Source of the DNA: Balneolales bacterium | Lineage (GTDB): Bacteria; Bacteroidota; Rhodothermia; Balneolales; Balneolaceae | Length of the DNA: 13,641 nucleotides | Assembly (NCBI GenBank): GCA_030830725.1 | Contig: JAURMN010000061.1 | Location: 1-13,641 of the forward strand | Direction: 5' to 3' | Shown here: one piece after another, positions 13,163 to 13,641 of the stretch | Numbering within the stretch: the stretch's first letter is position 1 | How the letters are laid out: every line of letters starts with the position of its first letter | Position numbers and translations under genes: made by a program | Notes under the pieces: model-generated | The model's database searches: none | Told to the model about the DNA's origin: nothing | What the model saw: only the letters and a program-made list of their open reading frames with translations

Positions 13163-13641
13163 TTAATTCCGGTATAAAACACTTTTCGCAGCCCGTACAA
13201 TATCGACTGGAGAAGGAAGCCAGAGATCAAATAATTTGCGTGAAAACGGAGCATTAACATCCGGTAATGTCACGCGTAGCACGGGAGCATCCAAATAATC
13301 GAAGGCTTCCCGTTGGATCAGGTACCCTACTTCCGCTGCAACACCACCAAAAGGATGTGCCTCATCCACTACCACACATCGATTCGTTTTACGAATCGAA
13401 TTGAGCACGGTTTCCAAATCAAGTGGTTTTACAGTTCTCAAGTCGACCACCTCTGCCTCGATGCCCTCTTTGGAAAGCTCTTCGGCAGCTTTCATAGTGG
13501 TATGGTAAATCTTTCCATGTGTTACGAGTGTTACATGCTTTCCTTCACGCTTCACCTTGGCTTTACCAATCGGGATCAGATAATCGGGATCGTCGGAAAC
13601 TTCACCTTTCATTCCATACATCTGCTCGGATTCCATAAACA
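13163..13641 (-). CDS. pdhB: Pyruvate dehydrogenase E1 component, beta subunit (C-terminal part; 5' end outside window)
   Basis: With E1 alpha this subunit forms the thiamine-diphosphate decarboxylase of the pyruvate dehydrogenase complex. Only the last ~159 residues are present, and the frame is open to the window edge (Phe precedes the ESEQMYG Met, matching the family VFLENE-YG block). The transketolase C-terminal domain is clear: VTLVTHGKIYHTTMKAAEEL, AEVVDLRTVKPLD, CVVVDEAHPFGGVAAEVGYLI and TLPDVNAPFSRKLFDLWLPSPVDIVRAAKSVLYRN. The internal Met at 13636 is not the start. It is upstream of and very probably co-transcribed with pdhC. E1 alpha is not in the window. Confidence 0.93.
   Translation of the reverse strand, partial: FMESEQMYGMKGEVSDDPDYLIPIGKAKVKREGKHVTLVTHGKIYHTTMKAAEELSKEGIEAEVVDLRTVKPLDLETVLNSIRKTNRCVVVDEAHPFGGVAAEVGYLIQREAFDYLDAPVLRVTLPDVNAPFSRKLFDLWLPSPVDIVRAAKSVLYRN

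Noticed and set aside
1..13641. Mobile elements, CRISPR arrays, tRNA/rRNA genes, riboswitches
   Set aside because: No transposase, integrase, spaced repeats or tRNA-like cloverleaf was seen. All gaps are under 100 bases and the genes are ordinary core functions.

Overview
The window is a chromosomal, housekeeping-type stretch of about 13.6 kb with no sign of phage, transposon, CRISPR or tRNA. By eye G+C is around 45-50 %. Three features suggest a Bacteroidota-like lineage of the FCB group, possibly Balneolota or Rhodothermota. Most starts lack a clear Shine-Dalgarno sequence. The best promoter match has the Bacteroidota form (TTTG, 19 bases, TAnnTTTG-like). The gene content, which includes a pyruvate dehydrogenase E2 with one lipoyl domain, also fits. 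This placement is an inference, not a demonstration.

The left part (1-5763) reads on the + strand. It holds the 3' portion of an RNase E/G-family ribonuclease with a Ser/Gly/Arg-rich disordered tail, then hslV and hslU (the two subunits of the HslVU ATP-dependent protease), then an exported S41 C-terminal processing protease. Together these form an RNA-decay and protein-quality-control block.

The right part (5726-13641) reads entirely on the - strand, so in transcription order it runs from right to left. The 3' part of pyruvate dehydrogenase E1 beta (pdhB) comes first, followed by the E2 acetyltransferase (pdhC). A 97-base gap with a good promoter candidate and a palindrome then leads into a complete dTDP-L-rhamnose set in the order rfbA-rfbD-rfbC-rfbB. 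After that come an EVE-domain protein, a long tandem-fold dCTP deaminase, a small BFD-like [2Fe-2S] protein whose start overlaps the deaminase stop, and rsmE (16S rRNA m3U1498 methyltransferase). The two blocks converge, and the ends of the S41 protease gene and rsmE overlap by 38 bases.

No gap reaches 100 bases, so coding density is very high. I see no clearly new multi-gene system. The spots most worth a second look are the EVE/dCTP deaminase/BFD/RsmE group, which joins nucleotide and nucleic-acid functions with tight coupling, the disordered ribonuclease tail, two gene pairs separated by one in-frame stop plus four codons, the promoter/palindrome before rfbA, and a roughly fourfold excess of GGATCC.
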